Shown: positions 1-6,906 of the stretch, in pieces
Layout: every line of letters starts with the position of its first letter
Numbering within the stretch: position 1 is the stretch's first letter
Notes under the pieces: model-generated
Database searches by the model: none
What the model saw: only the letters and a program-made list of their open reading frames with translations
Told to the model about the DNA's origin: nothing
Position numbers and translations under genes: made by a program
NCBI GenBank assembly: GCA_046728075.1
Contig: JBKPDV010000210.1
Span: 1 to 13,541 of the forward strand
Direction of reading: 5' to 3'
Length of the DNA stretch: 13,541 nucleotides
DNA from: JBKPDV01 sp046728075
Lineage (GTDB): Bacteria; Acidobacteriota; Thermoanaerobaculia; UBA5066; Gp7-AA6

Positions 1-244
1 GAAGGTAGGCGTCTGCCCCTTCGAGCAGGGTCAGGCGTGTCGCGTACGGGAGCCTCGCGATGATCTTGCCCGCCGGAGCCGCGGTTTCCCGCAGCAGAGC
101 CGCCCGAGAGGTGACGAAGACATCGGCGCCGCGCTTTTCCTCCTCCAGGAGCTCGGGCGGCGAGGCGGCCTGGCAGAGGCCGGCGGTCAGGAGCAGGATC
201 AGCCAGAACAGCAAAACGGCGAACAGGAGCCTCGGGCGTTTCAT
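1..244 (-). CDS. Secreted SH3-like domain protein, N-terminal part (cut by window edge)
   Basis: Only the first 81 residues are visible. The protein opens with a clear signal peptide: MKRPR, then a hydrophobic core to about residue 25, then a CQA-AS-type signal peptidase I site. The mature part (DVFVTSRAALLRETAAPAGKI and on to LTLLEGADAYL) has the look of a bacterial SH3 domain, with a 'raaLRe.psa.gkiiarl' pattern. Such domains usually bind the cell wall or act as adaptors in the periplasm. GGAGG lies 5 nt before the ATG at 244. Third-position GC in this frame is very high, while the frame continuing from the upstream prohibitin gene is poor there, so this is the true coding frame. The ATG overlaps a TGA (ATGA, 241-244), as in a coupled operon with the SPFH gene. 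The C-terminal domains are unknown. Confidence 0.7.
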   Translation of the reverse strand, partial: MKRPRLLFAVLLFWLILLLTAGLCQAASPPELLEEEKRGADVFVTSRAALLRETAAPAGKIIARLPYATRLTLLEGADAYL

Positions 245-1541
245 AGCAACCTCCTCCATGCGTGGTTGCGGGCCGCGCTGAGGTGCGGCTCGCGGTGACG
301 GTGGCGGGAGCGGAGACGGGAGCGTCTCCGTTGACGACTCGTTTGAAGATCTCTCCCGTGAAGGATTCGCCGCCGATCGACGGCGTCAGGATGACCTGGA
401 CTTTGTCGGACAGCCGGTCGGCGAACGTCTTGGGAATCAGGAGGGGATTGGACTGGACGAGCTCGGCCTCCCGTTTCAAGCTCTCGAACTGAGCCAGTGA
501 CGTCGTTCGGATCGCGTAGGCCTCCGCGTCGGCGATGGTCTTGCGGCGCTGAGCTTCGGCGTCCGCCTGGATCCGCGCGATCTCCGAGTCCGCTCGAGCC
601 CGCTGGACGCGCGTTTCCCTGTCGGCTTGCGCCTCGAGCTTCTTCTGGTCGATCTCCTTCTCCTTCTGCGCGAGCACGAACTTCATGGCCTCGGATTCCC
701 CGCGCGCGGCAATCAGGCGCTGCGACGCGGCGGCTTCGGCCGCCTTCTCGGTGCGGACCTTTACGGCTTCCGCCTCCAGCTTCGACTTCTCGACCTCCTT
801 CGTCTTGAGCTTCAGCGTCACGTCGATGCGCTCGGTGCTCTGGACTTCGTCGACGAGCGCGATTCGCCCGCGCTCGTACTCGGGAGGAAGCGTCAAGTCG
901 CCGATCAAGACCTCCTTCAAGACGATCCCGCTCTCGGCAAGGCGGAGGCGCGCCGTTTGACCGGCAGCGGCCGCGAGCTCTTCGCGTTTGTCCGACACGA
1001 GCCGCCGGACCTCGTACGCCGGGGCCGCGCCTCGGAAGGCGGAGGCAAGGACCGGCGTGACCAGCTCGCGCGCCGGATCGGCCGGCAGCGCCGCCCATTT
1101 GGAGAGCAGCCGGCCGCGGTCGATCGCCCAGCGCGCCTGGACCGTCAGCTGCGCGATCACGCCCTCCCGCGTCGAGACGCTGAAGGTGCTGGCCGCTCCC
1201 GAGAGGATCTGATCGGAGACACGCACGGCGTGGAGGTCATAGAGCGACCGCGGCCGCCAGTGCGTTCCGGGCGGCAGCATTTCCAGGTTTCCCGTGAAGC
1301 GATTGACGGCCACGCCCGCGTACCCCGGCTCGACCTCGCGAAAGCTGCCGCGCAGGAAGCGATACCCCGTCAGCAGGAGAAGAAGAACCGCCAGTACGAG
1401 AAGGAGCCGTGGTCCCGAGATCCTGGGAGGAGGGAAGTCGGGAAGGGGGATTGCCGAAAGCAGACGCCTCAAGCGAAGACCGAGATCCTTTTCGGGCTCG
1501 GGGGGCGAGGGCGGAGCCGGGGAAGGGCTAGCGCTTTCCAT
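241..1541 (-). CDS. SPFH/prohibitin-family membrane protein (end of frame unclear)
   Basis: About 432 codons run from the ATG at 1541, which has GGAGG 7 nt upstream. Seen in order: a Pro-rich cytoplasmic N-terminus (residues 1-45), one transmembrane helix (about 46-63), an SPFH/Band 7 domain starting at REVEPGYAGVAVNRF with VSTREGVIAQLTVQARWAI inside it, a long charged coiled coil rich in Glu, Lys, Ala and Gln (roughly 240-370), and the family-like tail SIGGESFTGEIFKRVVNG. SPFH proteins form oligomeric membrane rings or microdomains and often protect or recruit proteases. The frame has no stop in the window: it reads on through 244 to the edge. A TGA in the +2-shifted frame at 241-243 forms ATGA with the next gene's start, so I place the likely end there and suspect a one-base indel near 255-300. 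The family is clear; the C-terminus is not. Confidence 0.8.
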
Positions 1542-1679
1542 CGGGGGCCTCCGGATCGTTCGGCGCGTCACCACGGCGCGTCGGAGGCTGGTTCTCTCCA
1601 GCTCCCACATCAGCAGAGCGCTCCGGCGAGGTCGCCCTGAGGCATCGCCGCGGAAAGATGCAGATCGATTGCGGCGGAG

Positions 1680-2519
1680 ATGTGGCGGCGCGAGAATGGA
1701 GTCATGCGCTCCCCGAATCGGATCCTGGGGGATTGGTTCGTCCGGCAGATCTCCCGGCCGCGGCGGGAGTACCGCCGATTCGTTTTCAACAACGAGGAGA
1801 GGCTGAAAAGCCGGATCCGCCCCGGAGACGTGGTCTTAGTCGACGGCGACCAGCGCGTCTCCCAGGTGGTGAAATACCTGACGATGTCCTCCTGGTCCCA
1901 CAGCGCGCTCTACATCGGGAGCGCCCTGATGCGGGATCCCACACGCCGCGTCGAAATCAAGCGGGTCTTCGGCCGCGAGGCCCGATACCTGATCGCGGAG
2001 GCGCTCATCGACGAAGGTGTCGTGATTTCTCCGCTGACCAAATACATCGATTTCAATATCCGGGTGTGCCGGCCGGTCGGGCTGACGCGGGAGCAGATCC
2101 AGACGGTGATCGACTATGTGGTGGCGCGCGTGGGGCACCGCTACGATCGTCGCAACATCTTCGACCTCTTCCGCTATCTGCTGCCGCTGCGTCTCATTCC
2201 GATGCGCCTGCGCGAAGATGCCCTGCACTTCGGCAGCGGGAAGGACACCGAGACGATCTGTTCCTCGCTCCTGGCCGAGGCGTTTGCGCGAGTCGGCTTC
2301 GAGATCCTTCCCATCCACATCCGCAAGCACGCGGTCGTGCGCGGCAAGCTGCGCGAGAAGATCTTCGGCCGGCCGACTCGCCGGACTCGCAGCGGCTTCC
2401 TGGGCGCGCGTCACTCGAGTCTCTGCGTGCCGGAGGACTTCGACCTCTCTCCTCACTTCGACGTCGTGAAGTTCAACGCCCGCGAGCCCATCCGCTTCCC
2501 CTACGAACGCACGGACTGA
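1680..2519 (+). CDS. YiiX/YebB-like permuted NlpC/P60 cysteine hydrolase
   Basis: This 279-residue protein shows the circularly permuted papain-like pattern. A 'RPGDVVLVDGDQ' strand comes first, then the His motif SWSHSALYIG (His74), and much later the nucleophile motif ETICSSLLAEAF (Cys194, counting from 1680). In YiiX and related proteins these form a Cys-His hydrolase acting on amide or ester bonds, in peptidoglycan or lipids; the substrate is unknown here. No signal peptide is visible, so it is probably cytoplasmic or peripheral. The start is uncertain: ATG 1680 has GGCGGAG just upstream, and ATG 1704 has GGAG at only 3 nt spacing and gives the tidier N-terminus MRSPNRIL. It is divergent from the prohibitin gene (about 140-160 bp between starts) and convergent with the P450 gene. 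Confidence 0.75.
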   Translation: MWRRENGVMRSPNRILGDWFVRQISRPRREYRRFVFNNEERLKSRIRPGDVVLVDGDQRVSQVVKYLTMSSWSHSALYIGSALMRDPTRRVEIKRVFGREARYLIAEALIDEGVVISPLTKYIDFNIRVCRPVGLTREQIQTVIDYVVARVGHRYDRRNIFDLFRYLLPLRLIPMRLREDALHFGSGKDTETICSSLLAEAFARVGFEILPIHIRKHAVVRGKLREKIFGRPTRRTRSGFLGARHSSLCVPEDFDLSPHFDVVKFNAREPIRFPYERTD

Positions 2520-2528
2520 TCGAGAACT

Positions 2529-2549
2529 CCCTCTCCCTCCGGGAGAGGG
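2529..2549. terminator. 9-bp hairpin between convergent genes (REP-like or bidirectional terminator)
   Basis: CCCTCTCCC (2529-2537) and GGGAGAGGG (2541-2549) form a perfect 9-bp stem with a TCC loop, followed by GCGGGGTGAGGGGG. It sits in the 70 bp between the hydrolase stop (2519) and the P450 stop (2590). There is no T-run, so classical intrinsic termination is doubtful. The shape resembles intergenic palindromic repeats common in GC-rich bacteria. Whether it recurs in this genome cannot be seen here. Confidence 0.6.
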
Positions 2550-2589
2550 GCGGGGTGAGGGGGAAACGTCAGCGTCCCGAGTCCCGCTG

Positions 2590-3948
2590 CTACCGCGCGT
2601 CGACGCGAAGGAGCACCGCACGGTCGGGGCGCAGGGTGATCGAAGGAAACGGGAGAGGATCCGGGCCGGCGGGTTCGAAGCGGAATCGGCGCAGAAGAGT
2701 AGCGAGCACGAGCACGGTCTCCATCATCGCGAAACGCTCGCCGATGCAGACTCGCGGCCCGCCGCCGAAGGGAAGGAAGACGTATTTCGGCAGCCGCGCC
2801 GTGCTGCCATCGAGCCAGCGCTCGGGGCGGAAACGTTCGGGCTCCTCGAACCATCTCGGATCGCGATGGAGGACCCAGGGCGAAAAATAAATCGTCGCGC
2901 GCGCCGGAATCGTGTAACCGCCGAGCGTGCAATCGGCGAGAGCCTCCCGGCCGATCACGTACGCGGGAGGATAGAGCCGAAGCGCCTCTTTGACCACCGC
3001 CTCCGCGTAGGTCAGGCGCGGAAGGTCTTCCGCGCAGGGGAGACGATCGCCGAGGATCTGGGAGACCTCGCGCCAGAGCCGTTCTCCCACTTCCGGATGG
3101 CGGGCGAGCAACACGAGTGTCCAGGAAAGGGCAGTCGCCGTCGTTTCGTGCCCCGCGAGAAAGAGCGTGATCACCTCGTCGCGGATCTGCTTGTCGGACA
3201 TCGGGCGTCCCTCATCGTCGCGCGCCGCCAGCAGCATCGAGAGCAGATCCCCGCGGTCGCCCGGCTGCGCGCGGCGCTCTCCGAGAACGCGCGTCACGAA
3301 ACGATCGAGGCGGGCCACGCCCGCGCGGTAACGCAGGTTTCCGGGAATCGGCACGGCGTCGGGAATCCGGAAGGGTCGGCGAAAACGTTTGGCGATTACC
3401 CGGACGACCCGATCGAAGGAACGCTCGATCTCATCGATATCCTCGGCGACCTCCGCGTCGAAGAGCGTTTTGCAGACGATCTCCATCGTCACGCGCATCA
3501 AGTCGTGATGGACGTCGTAAACCTCTCCGGAGCGCCATCGGCCGCCGAGCCGGTCCGCGAAGCTCGCCATGACGTTTCCATAACCGTCGATCCGGTCCGG
3601 ATGGAAGGCGGGAGCCGCGAGACGGCGCTGCCGCAGCCAGAAATCTCCTTCGCTCGTCAGCAAGCCGTTTCCGAAGATCGCGGTGACGTGTTTAAAGAAG
3701 AACGTGTGCTTGATGAAGTTGCCGCGCTGCGTCAGGAGCACCGCTTCGATGTCCCGGGGGTTCTGGAGGAAGAAGACCTGGCTCGCGGCGAGCCGGAAAT
3801 AGACGAGGTCCCCGTGCTCGCGCCGGCAGGCGGTGAAGAAGCCCAGGACATCGCGCGCAAACTCGGGAAGGCTCCCGACGAGCGGATGGCCGCGCGGACC
3901 CGGCGGCCGGTGCCTGGCGGGACGCGCCGGCCGGGGCAGAGTGCTCAG
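2590..3948 (-). CDS. Cytochrome P450
   Basis: All hallmark P450 motifs are present, numbered from a start at 3948: I-helix AGHETT (265-270, oxygen activation), K-helix ExxR (Glu321, Arg324, in KEALRLYPP), the PERFRPERW region, and the heme loop FGGGPRVCIGERFAMME with the axial cysteine at 401. The N-terminal PPGPRGHPLVGSL proline-rich stretch is also typical. There is no membrane anchor, so it is probably a soluble enzyme of the CYP102/CYP110-like fatty-acid or terpenoid hydroxylase type; the substrate and redox partner are not evident. No canonical start lies near the family N-terminus. The ATG at 4077 lies 44 codons inside udgX in another frame. I chose the CTG at 3948, which overlaps the udgX stop (CTGA), gives 452 residues (normal length) and has GGGGGA 9 nt upstream. 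It is the last gene of a five-gene minus-strand run. Confidence 0.9.
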   Translation of the reverse strand: MSTLPRPARPARHRPPGPRGHPLVGSLPEFARDVLGFFTACRREHGDLVYFRLAASQVFFLQNPRDIEAVLLTQRGNFIKHTFFFKHVTAIFGNGLLTSEGDFWLRQRRLAAPAFHPDRIDGYGNVMASFADRLGGRWRSGEVYDVHHDLMRVTMEIVCKTLFDAEVAEDIDEIERSFDRVVRVIAKRFRRPFRIPDAVPIPGNLRYRAGVARLDRFVTRVLGERRAQPGDRGDLLSMLLAARDDEGRPMSDKQIRDEVITLFLAGHETTATALSWTLVLLARHPEVGERLWREVSQILGDRLPCAEDLPRLTYAEAVVKEALRLYPPAYVIGREALADCTLGGYTIPARATIYFSPWVLHRDPRWFEEPERFRPERWLDGSTARLPKYVFLPFGGGPRVCIGERFAMMETVLVLATLLRRFRFEPAGPDPLPFPSITLRPDRAVLLRVDAR

Positions 3949-4979
3949 GGCCGGATTTCCCCCGCGACGAGCTTCAAGTCCTCGACGAGAGCGCCGTAGA
4001 TGCTCTGCTGTCCGGCTTCGTTCTCGGCCCGAAGGACCGCCGAGGGATGGTAGGTCGCCAGGAGCTTCGGAGCCCACGCCGATCCGAGGAACTTCCCGCG
4101 GTCGCGCGTGATGCGAAAGTCAGGACCGATCAGCGCCCTGGAAGCCGTAGCGCCCAGGCAGACGAGAACCCGCGGGCGGATCGCCGCGAGCTCGGCTTCG
4201 AGCCAGGGTCGACAGGCAGTCATCTCCGCGGCGACCGGTGTCTGGTGGATCCGCCGCTTCCCGCGCTCGAGAAACTTGAAATGTTTGACGACGTTGGTCA
4301 CGTAGAGCTCGTCTCGGGGAAGTCCCGCCTCGATCAGCGCCCGGTCGAGCACTTCGCCCGCCGGCCCGACGAACGGAGCCCCCTGCAGGTCCTCGGAATC
4401 GCCGGGCTGCTCGCCCACCAGGACCGCGCGAGCGCTCACCGGTCCTTTCCCGAAAACCGTCTGGGTCGCCCGTCGGTAAAGGTCGCATCCGCGGCAGGAT
4501 GCGGCGGCGCGCGCGAGCTCGGCGAGGTCGTCCGTTACCGGCACGAAAGCGGCCGCGCCGGTGGCGGGTGCAACCACTCTCCCCGCCTCGACGTCGGCGG
4601 CGAGCCGGCGGAGAGAGTCGAGCTCCGGATCGCCGCGCTTCAAGAGAATGTCGCGATTTCCCGAAGCGATGCGGAAGAGGACGGAGTAGAGAAGCCCCCA
4701 GCGAGCGGGATCGCTGTGCGCGGCAACGGTTCGAGCGAGCTCGAGAAAGGCGCGAGGTACGGTCAACTCCGTCACCGGGACGCGGTCCTCGGGACTCGGG
4801 CCTCGGGGTTCGGAGGCCCGAGGCGCGGGCGAGTCGAACAAGCTCGGCTCGAGGGCATTCGCGGATGAGGTGGCTGAATCCCGCCAGACCACTTCCGCGG
4901 GCGAGACCCCCTGGGCGAGGAGGCGTCGCGCGGCGTCTCGCCAGCCTTCGAAAGTCGGGGCGATCCGAATCTCCCGCAC
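3945..4979 (-). CDS. udgX: UdgX-type uracil-DNA glycosylase with a partial DUF4130 N-terminal region
   Basis: Residues 1-120 resemble the first half of DUF4130 (FEGWRDAARRLLAQGV, VPRAFLELARTVAAHSDPARWGLLYSVLFRI). The rest is a family 4/UdgX uracil-DNA glycosylase: GEQPGD (189-194), APFVGPAG, KRRIH (241-245) and ATYHPSAVLR. The KRRIH loop is the UdgX signature; in characterised UdgX its histidine (His245 here) bonds covalently to the abasic sugar after uracil release, leaving the protein trapped on DNA. Cys162, Cys165, Cys256 and Cys274 fit the 4Fe-4S cluster ligands. DUF4130-UdgX fusions are usually much longer; here the second half of DUF4130 is missing. The start is GTG at 4979, with no Shine-Dalgarno but TAACAT 6 nt before it. 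It lies 69 bp after xre and overlaps the P450 start. Confidence 0.9.
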   Translation of the reverse strand: MREIRIAPTFEGWRDAARRLLAQGVSPAEVVWRDSATSSANALEPSLFDSPAPRASEPRGPSPEDRVPVTELTVPRAFLELARTVAAHSDPARWGLLYSVLFRIASGNRDILLKRGDPELDSLRRLAADVEAGRVVAPATGAAAFVPVTDDLAELARAAASCRGCDLYRRATQTVFGKGPVSARAVLVGEQPGDSEDLQGAPFVGPAGEVLDRALIEAGLPRDELYVTNVVKHFKFLERGKRRIHQTPVAAEMTACRPWLEAELAAIRPRVLVCLGATASRALIGPDFRITRDRGKFLGSAWAPKLLATYHPSAVLRAENEAGQQSIYGALVEDLKLVAGEIRP

Positions 4980-4991
4980 GGAGAGATGTTA
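4980..4991 (-). promoter_or_regulatory. Possible -10 element for a leaderless udgX transcript
   Basis: Read on the minus strand, TAACAT is followed by six bases and then the GTG start of udgX. No Shine-Dalgarno sequence is present. A TANNNT hexamer at this distance would place the transcription start at or beside the start codon. This is inference from spacing; no -35 element is obvious. Confidence 0.3.
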
Positions 4992-5048
4992 TTGCGGATC
5001 GCTGGTCCGCGGTGCCCGGGATGGCAGAGCGAGCCGACGGGCTGCCGG

Positions 5049-5288
5049 CTATTTCAGGCGAATCGATAGCGAGCGGCCGCAGGCGCGTGCCCAGCGGCGC
5101 AGGAACGAGACCGTCGGATTGCTCTCTGCCCTCTCCGCCTGGGCCACGGCCTGCTGGGTGTGGCCGAGACGGTCCGCGAGCTCCGTTTGCGTCAGACCCG
5201 CTTTCTCCCGCGCCCGTCGGAGCAGGTCGCCCGCGGCGCCGTCTTCGGCGGTGCGGGGCCGGCGCCTACCCGATGTCTTCTTAGTCAC
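5049..5288 (-). CDS. Small XRE-family helix-turn-helix regulator
   Basis: This 79-residue protein has a basic N-terminus (MTKKTSGRRRPR) and then a Cro/C1-type helix-turn-helix from about residue 22 to 76: LLRRAREKAGLTQTELADRL, then GHTQQAVAQAERAESNPTV, then FLRRWARACGRSL. The 'LTQ.ELA..LG..Q..VA..E.....PTV' pattern is diagnostic of XRE, and the length resembles HigA-like antitoxins. No HigB-type toxin is next to it; its neighbours are two DNA-repair genes. The start is GTG at 5288, overlapping the Nei stop by 4 bp (GTGA), which implies translational coupling. A palindrome covers this start, so autoregulation is plausible. The same frame is open far upstream, but that part is a shadow of the Nei gene. 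Confidence 0.8.
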   Translation of the reverse strand: MTKKTSGRRRPRTAEDGAAGDLLRRAREKAGLTQTELADRLGHTQQAVAQAERAESNPTVSFLRRWARACGRSLSIRLK

Positions 5289-5305
5289 AATGTAGGTATT
5301 GTAAC
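5284..5305. promoter_or_regulatory. Imperfect 22-bp palindrome over the xre start (candidate operator and -10)
   Basis: On the plus strand GTCACAAT (5284-5291) and ATTGTAAC (5298-5305) are inverted with one mismatch around a 6-bp spacer. The element covers the xre GTG codon and the Nei stop. On the minus strand it contains TACAAT, a good -10 hexamer, 9 nt before the GTG. An operator that also overlaps the promoter is a classic arrangement for an autoregulated XRE repressor. Confidence 0.45.
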
Positions 5306-6124
5306 ACGGGACTTCCGGCGAGAGGCAGGGCGCCTCCGGGTCGTGCGGGGCTGGCACGTCTCGCACGCGAACATCGTCCGCCCGGTCAGAAGGAATGTGG
5401 CGATTCGCGAGCCGCAGCGCAGGCAGGTCTCCTGCTGATAGACGTAGAAGCGGCGGCGGCCGTGCCGCGAGAGGGACCGTTCCATCGGCTCGATCGTCCA
5501 GATTCGCCCCTCTCCGACCCCGCGCCGGAGGAGGCGCTTCGTCACGCTCCAGAGCCCTTTCAATTCCGAGGCCGACAGGGAGCTCGACGGTCGGAGCGGA
5601 TGAAGGCCCGTCAGAAAGAGAATCTCCGCCCGGTAGATGTTGCCGATCCCGGCGACGACGCGCTGATCCATGAGGGCATGGCCGATGGCTCGGTCGGTTC
5701 GCCGCAGCCGCTCGAGGAAGATAGACTCTCCCCCGCGACAGGAGATTGGATCGGGACCGAGGCGGTCGAGAATCGCGAGGCGCTCGTCCGAGCTGATGAG
5801 CTCGCACGTCGGGGGGCCGATGAGATCCCACGTCGCTCCCGCCGTCGAGAGCCGCAATCGGACCGTCGGACGCGGCGCGGGAGGCGGGGAAGCGAACCTG
5901 TAGAAATCCCCGAACATCCCGAGGTGGACGTGCACGATCGGCCCATCGCGCCAGTGGTGGAAAAGATGTTTCCCCCGCGCCTCCACGCGCTCGAAGACTT
6001 TGCCGCTGAGGGTCCGGGCCTGCCTTGCAAAACGAGGCTGGGCGGCGGAGGCCCGGACGCGGCGTCCCGAAAGATCCCGGTTCTGCTGTCGGGCGAAGCG
6101 GTGAAGGACCGGACCTTCCGGCAC
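5285..6124 (-). CDS. nei: Nei/Fpg-family DNA glycosylase-AP lyase (endonuclease VIII-like)
   Basis: This 279-residue protein starts MPEG: the Pro2 amine becomes the catalytic nucleophile after Met removal, and Glu3 assists. GKHLFHHW carries the conserved lysine (Lys52). VVAGIGNIYRAEILF is the helix-two-turn-helix with its conserved Asn. A C-terminal zinc finger has Cys234, Cys237, Cys254 and Cys257, with the DNA-binding GRT loop (Arg249) between the pairs. Members remove oxidised pyrimidines or purines and cut the abasic site. PEGP rather than PEGD, and the overall form, favour the endonuclease VIII/Nei2 side of the family. A basic tail of about 20 residues follows the zinc finger. The start is GTG at 6124, fixed by the essential MPEG end, only 1 nt after the stop of the upstream Crp-like gene. 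It overlaps xre by 4 bp. Confidence 0.92.
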   Translation of the reverse strand: MPEGPVLHRFARQQNRDLSGRRVRASAAQPRFARQARTLSGKVFERVEARGKHLFHHWRDGPIVHVHLGMFGDFYRFASPPPAPRPTVRLRLSTAGATWDLIGPPTCELISSDERLAILDRLGPDPISCRGGESIFLERLRRTDRAIGHALMDQRVVAGIGNIYRAEILFLTGLHPLRPSSSLSASELKGLWSVTKRLLRRGVGEGRIWTIEPMERSLSRHGRRRFYVYQQETCLRCGSRIATFLLTGRTMFACETCQPRTTRRRPASRRKSRVTIPTL

Positions 6125-6125
6125 G

Positions 6126-6836
6126 TCAGCCGACCAGGCGGTCGTGCTCCGCCCGGATGAAGGCGTAGCACTCGCAGGCGGCCGCCTCCAGGCCGGCCCG
6201 ATCCTTCACCTGTATCCGGGCTCGCCGGTAGTCGATCAGCTTCTTGCGGCGAAGCGCGCCCGCGCACTTGGTTACGCTCGCGCGCCGCATGCCGAGCATT
6301 TCCGCAAGGAACTCCTGGGTGAGCGCGACCTCGTCGCCCGGCACGCGGTCGTGCGACATCAGAAGCCACCGCGCGCACCGCTGGTCCGCGGAGTGGACCC
6401 GGTTGCAGGCGGCGGACTGCCCGACCTGGGTCAGCAAAGCCTGAGCATATCGTCCGACGACGTCCCGCAGCGGCGCGCAGGTCTTGAGCTCCCGCCGGAA
6501 GGCTCGGACATCCAGGCGCGCGGCGTCGCCGGGAATCTGAACGAAGGTATCCATCGGAGACCGCCCGTCGCCGAGATGAACGGCAAGCCCGACGAACCCT
6601 TCATTCCCGATGGTCGCGACCTCGAGCGTCCCGCCTTCGGACATCCGGGTCACGACGGACGCCACGCCGCTTCGGGGGAAGTAGACATGGGCAATCGGCT
6701 GATCGATCCCGTGAAGGCCCTGCCCTCTGCGAAAGGGGATCGGCTCGAGCTGGGCGGCCAGACGGCGGTAGTCGGCGGCCGGCAAGAAAGCCAGCAGCCG
6801 ATTCGCATCCTGGCGCTTCGGTTTCGGTTTCGGCAA
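6126..6836 (-). CDS. Crp/Fnr-family transcription regulator
   Basis: From a TTG at 6836 this gives 236 residues, normal for the family. An N-terminal cyclic-nucleotide-binding-like beta-roll (about 12-125) contains IPFRRGQGLHGIDQ, HVYFPRSGVASVV and EVATIGNEGFVGL. A dimerisation helix follows, then a winged helix with ALTQEFLAEMLGMRRASVTKCAGALRRKKL. The cAMP phosphate-binding signature of true Crp is not visible and no Fnr-like N-terminal cysteine cluster is seen, so the ligand is unknown. GGAGA lies 7 nt before the TTG. A much stronger site, AAGGAGG (6883-6889), is followed at 4 nt by an in-frame ACG (6878) instead of ATG. It heads the nei-xre-udgX-P450 run, ending 1 nt before nei, and is a natural candidate to control it. 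A palindrome about 80 bp upstream may be its site. Confidence 0.85.
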   Translation of the reverse strand: MPKPKPKRQDANRLLAFLPAADYRRLAAQLEPIPFRRGQGLHGIDQPIAHVYFPRSGVASVVTRMSEGGTLEVATIGNEGFVGLAVHLGDGRSPMDTFVQIPGDAARLDVRAFRRELKTCAPLRDVVGRYAQALLTQVGQSAACNRVHSADQRCARWLLMSHDRVPGDEVALTQEFLAEMLGMRRASVTKCAGALRRKKLIDYRRARIQVKDRAGLEAAACECYAFIRAEHDRLVG

Positions 6837-6906
6837 AGCGGCTCTCCGGGCCCGTCGGTTGACTGTCTTTCTGCCCGTAAATCCTCCTTCGCCCGCTTCC
6901 CGAAAA

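Noticed and set aside
627..1640. 337-codon plus-strand frame opposite the prohibitin gene
   Set aside because: It is Arg/Leu-rich antisense with no motif. The opposite strand carries a clear SPFH protein with a membrane helix and coiled coil.
1658..2890. 410-codon plus-strand frame across the hydrolase gene
   Set aside because: It is a shifted frame of the NlpC/P60 gene, rich in Arg and Pro, without family motifs. It also runs through the convergent hairpin into the P450 gene.
2866..3999. 377-codon plus-strand frame opposite the P450 gene
   Set aside because: All P450 motifs are on the minus strand. The plus frame shows only the composition expected of GC-rich antisense.
5049..5288. HigA antitoxin of a toxin-antitoxin pair
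   Set aside because: No small RelE/HigB-like toxin gene is adjacent; the flanking genes are DNA-repair enzymes.
5289..5831. Upstream extension of the xre frame
   Set aside because: It lies wholly inside nei in another frame and is Arg/Pro-rich. The XRE fold begins right after the GTG at 5288.
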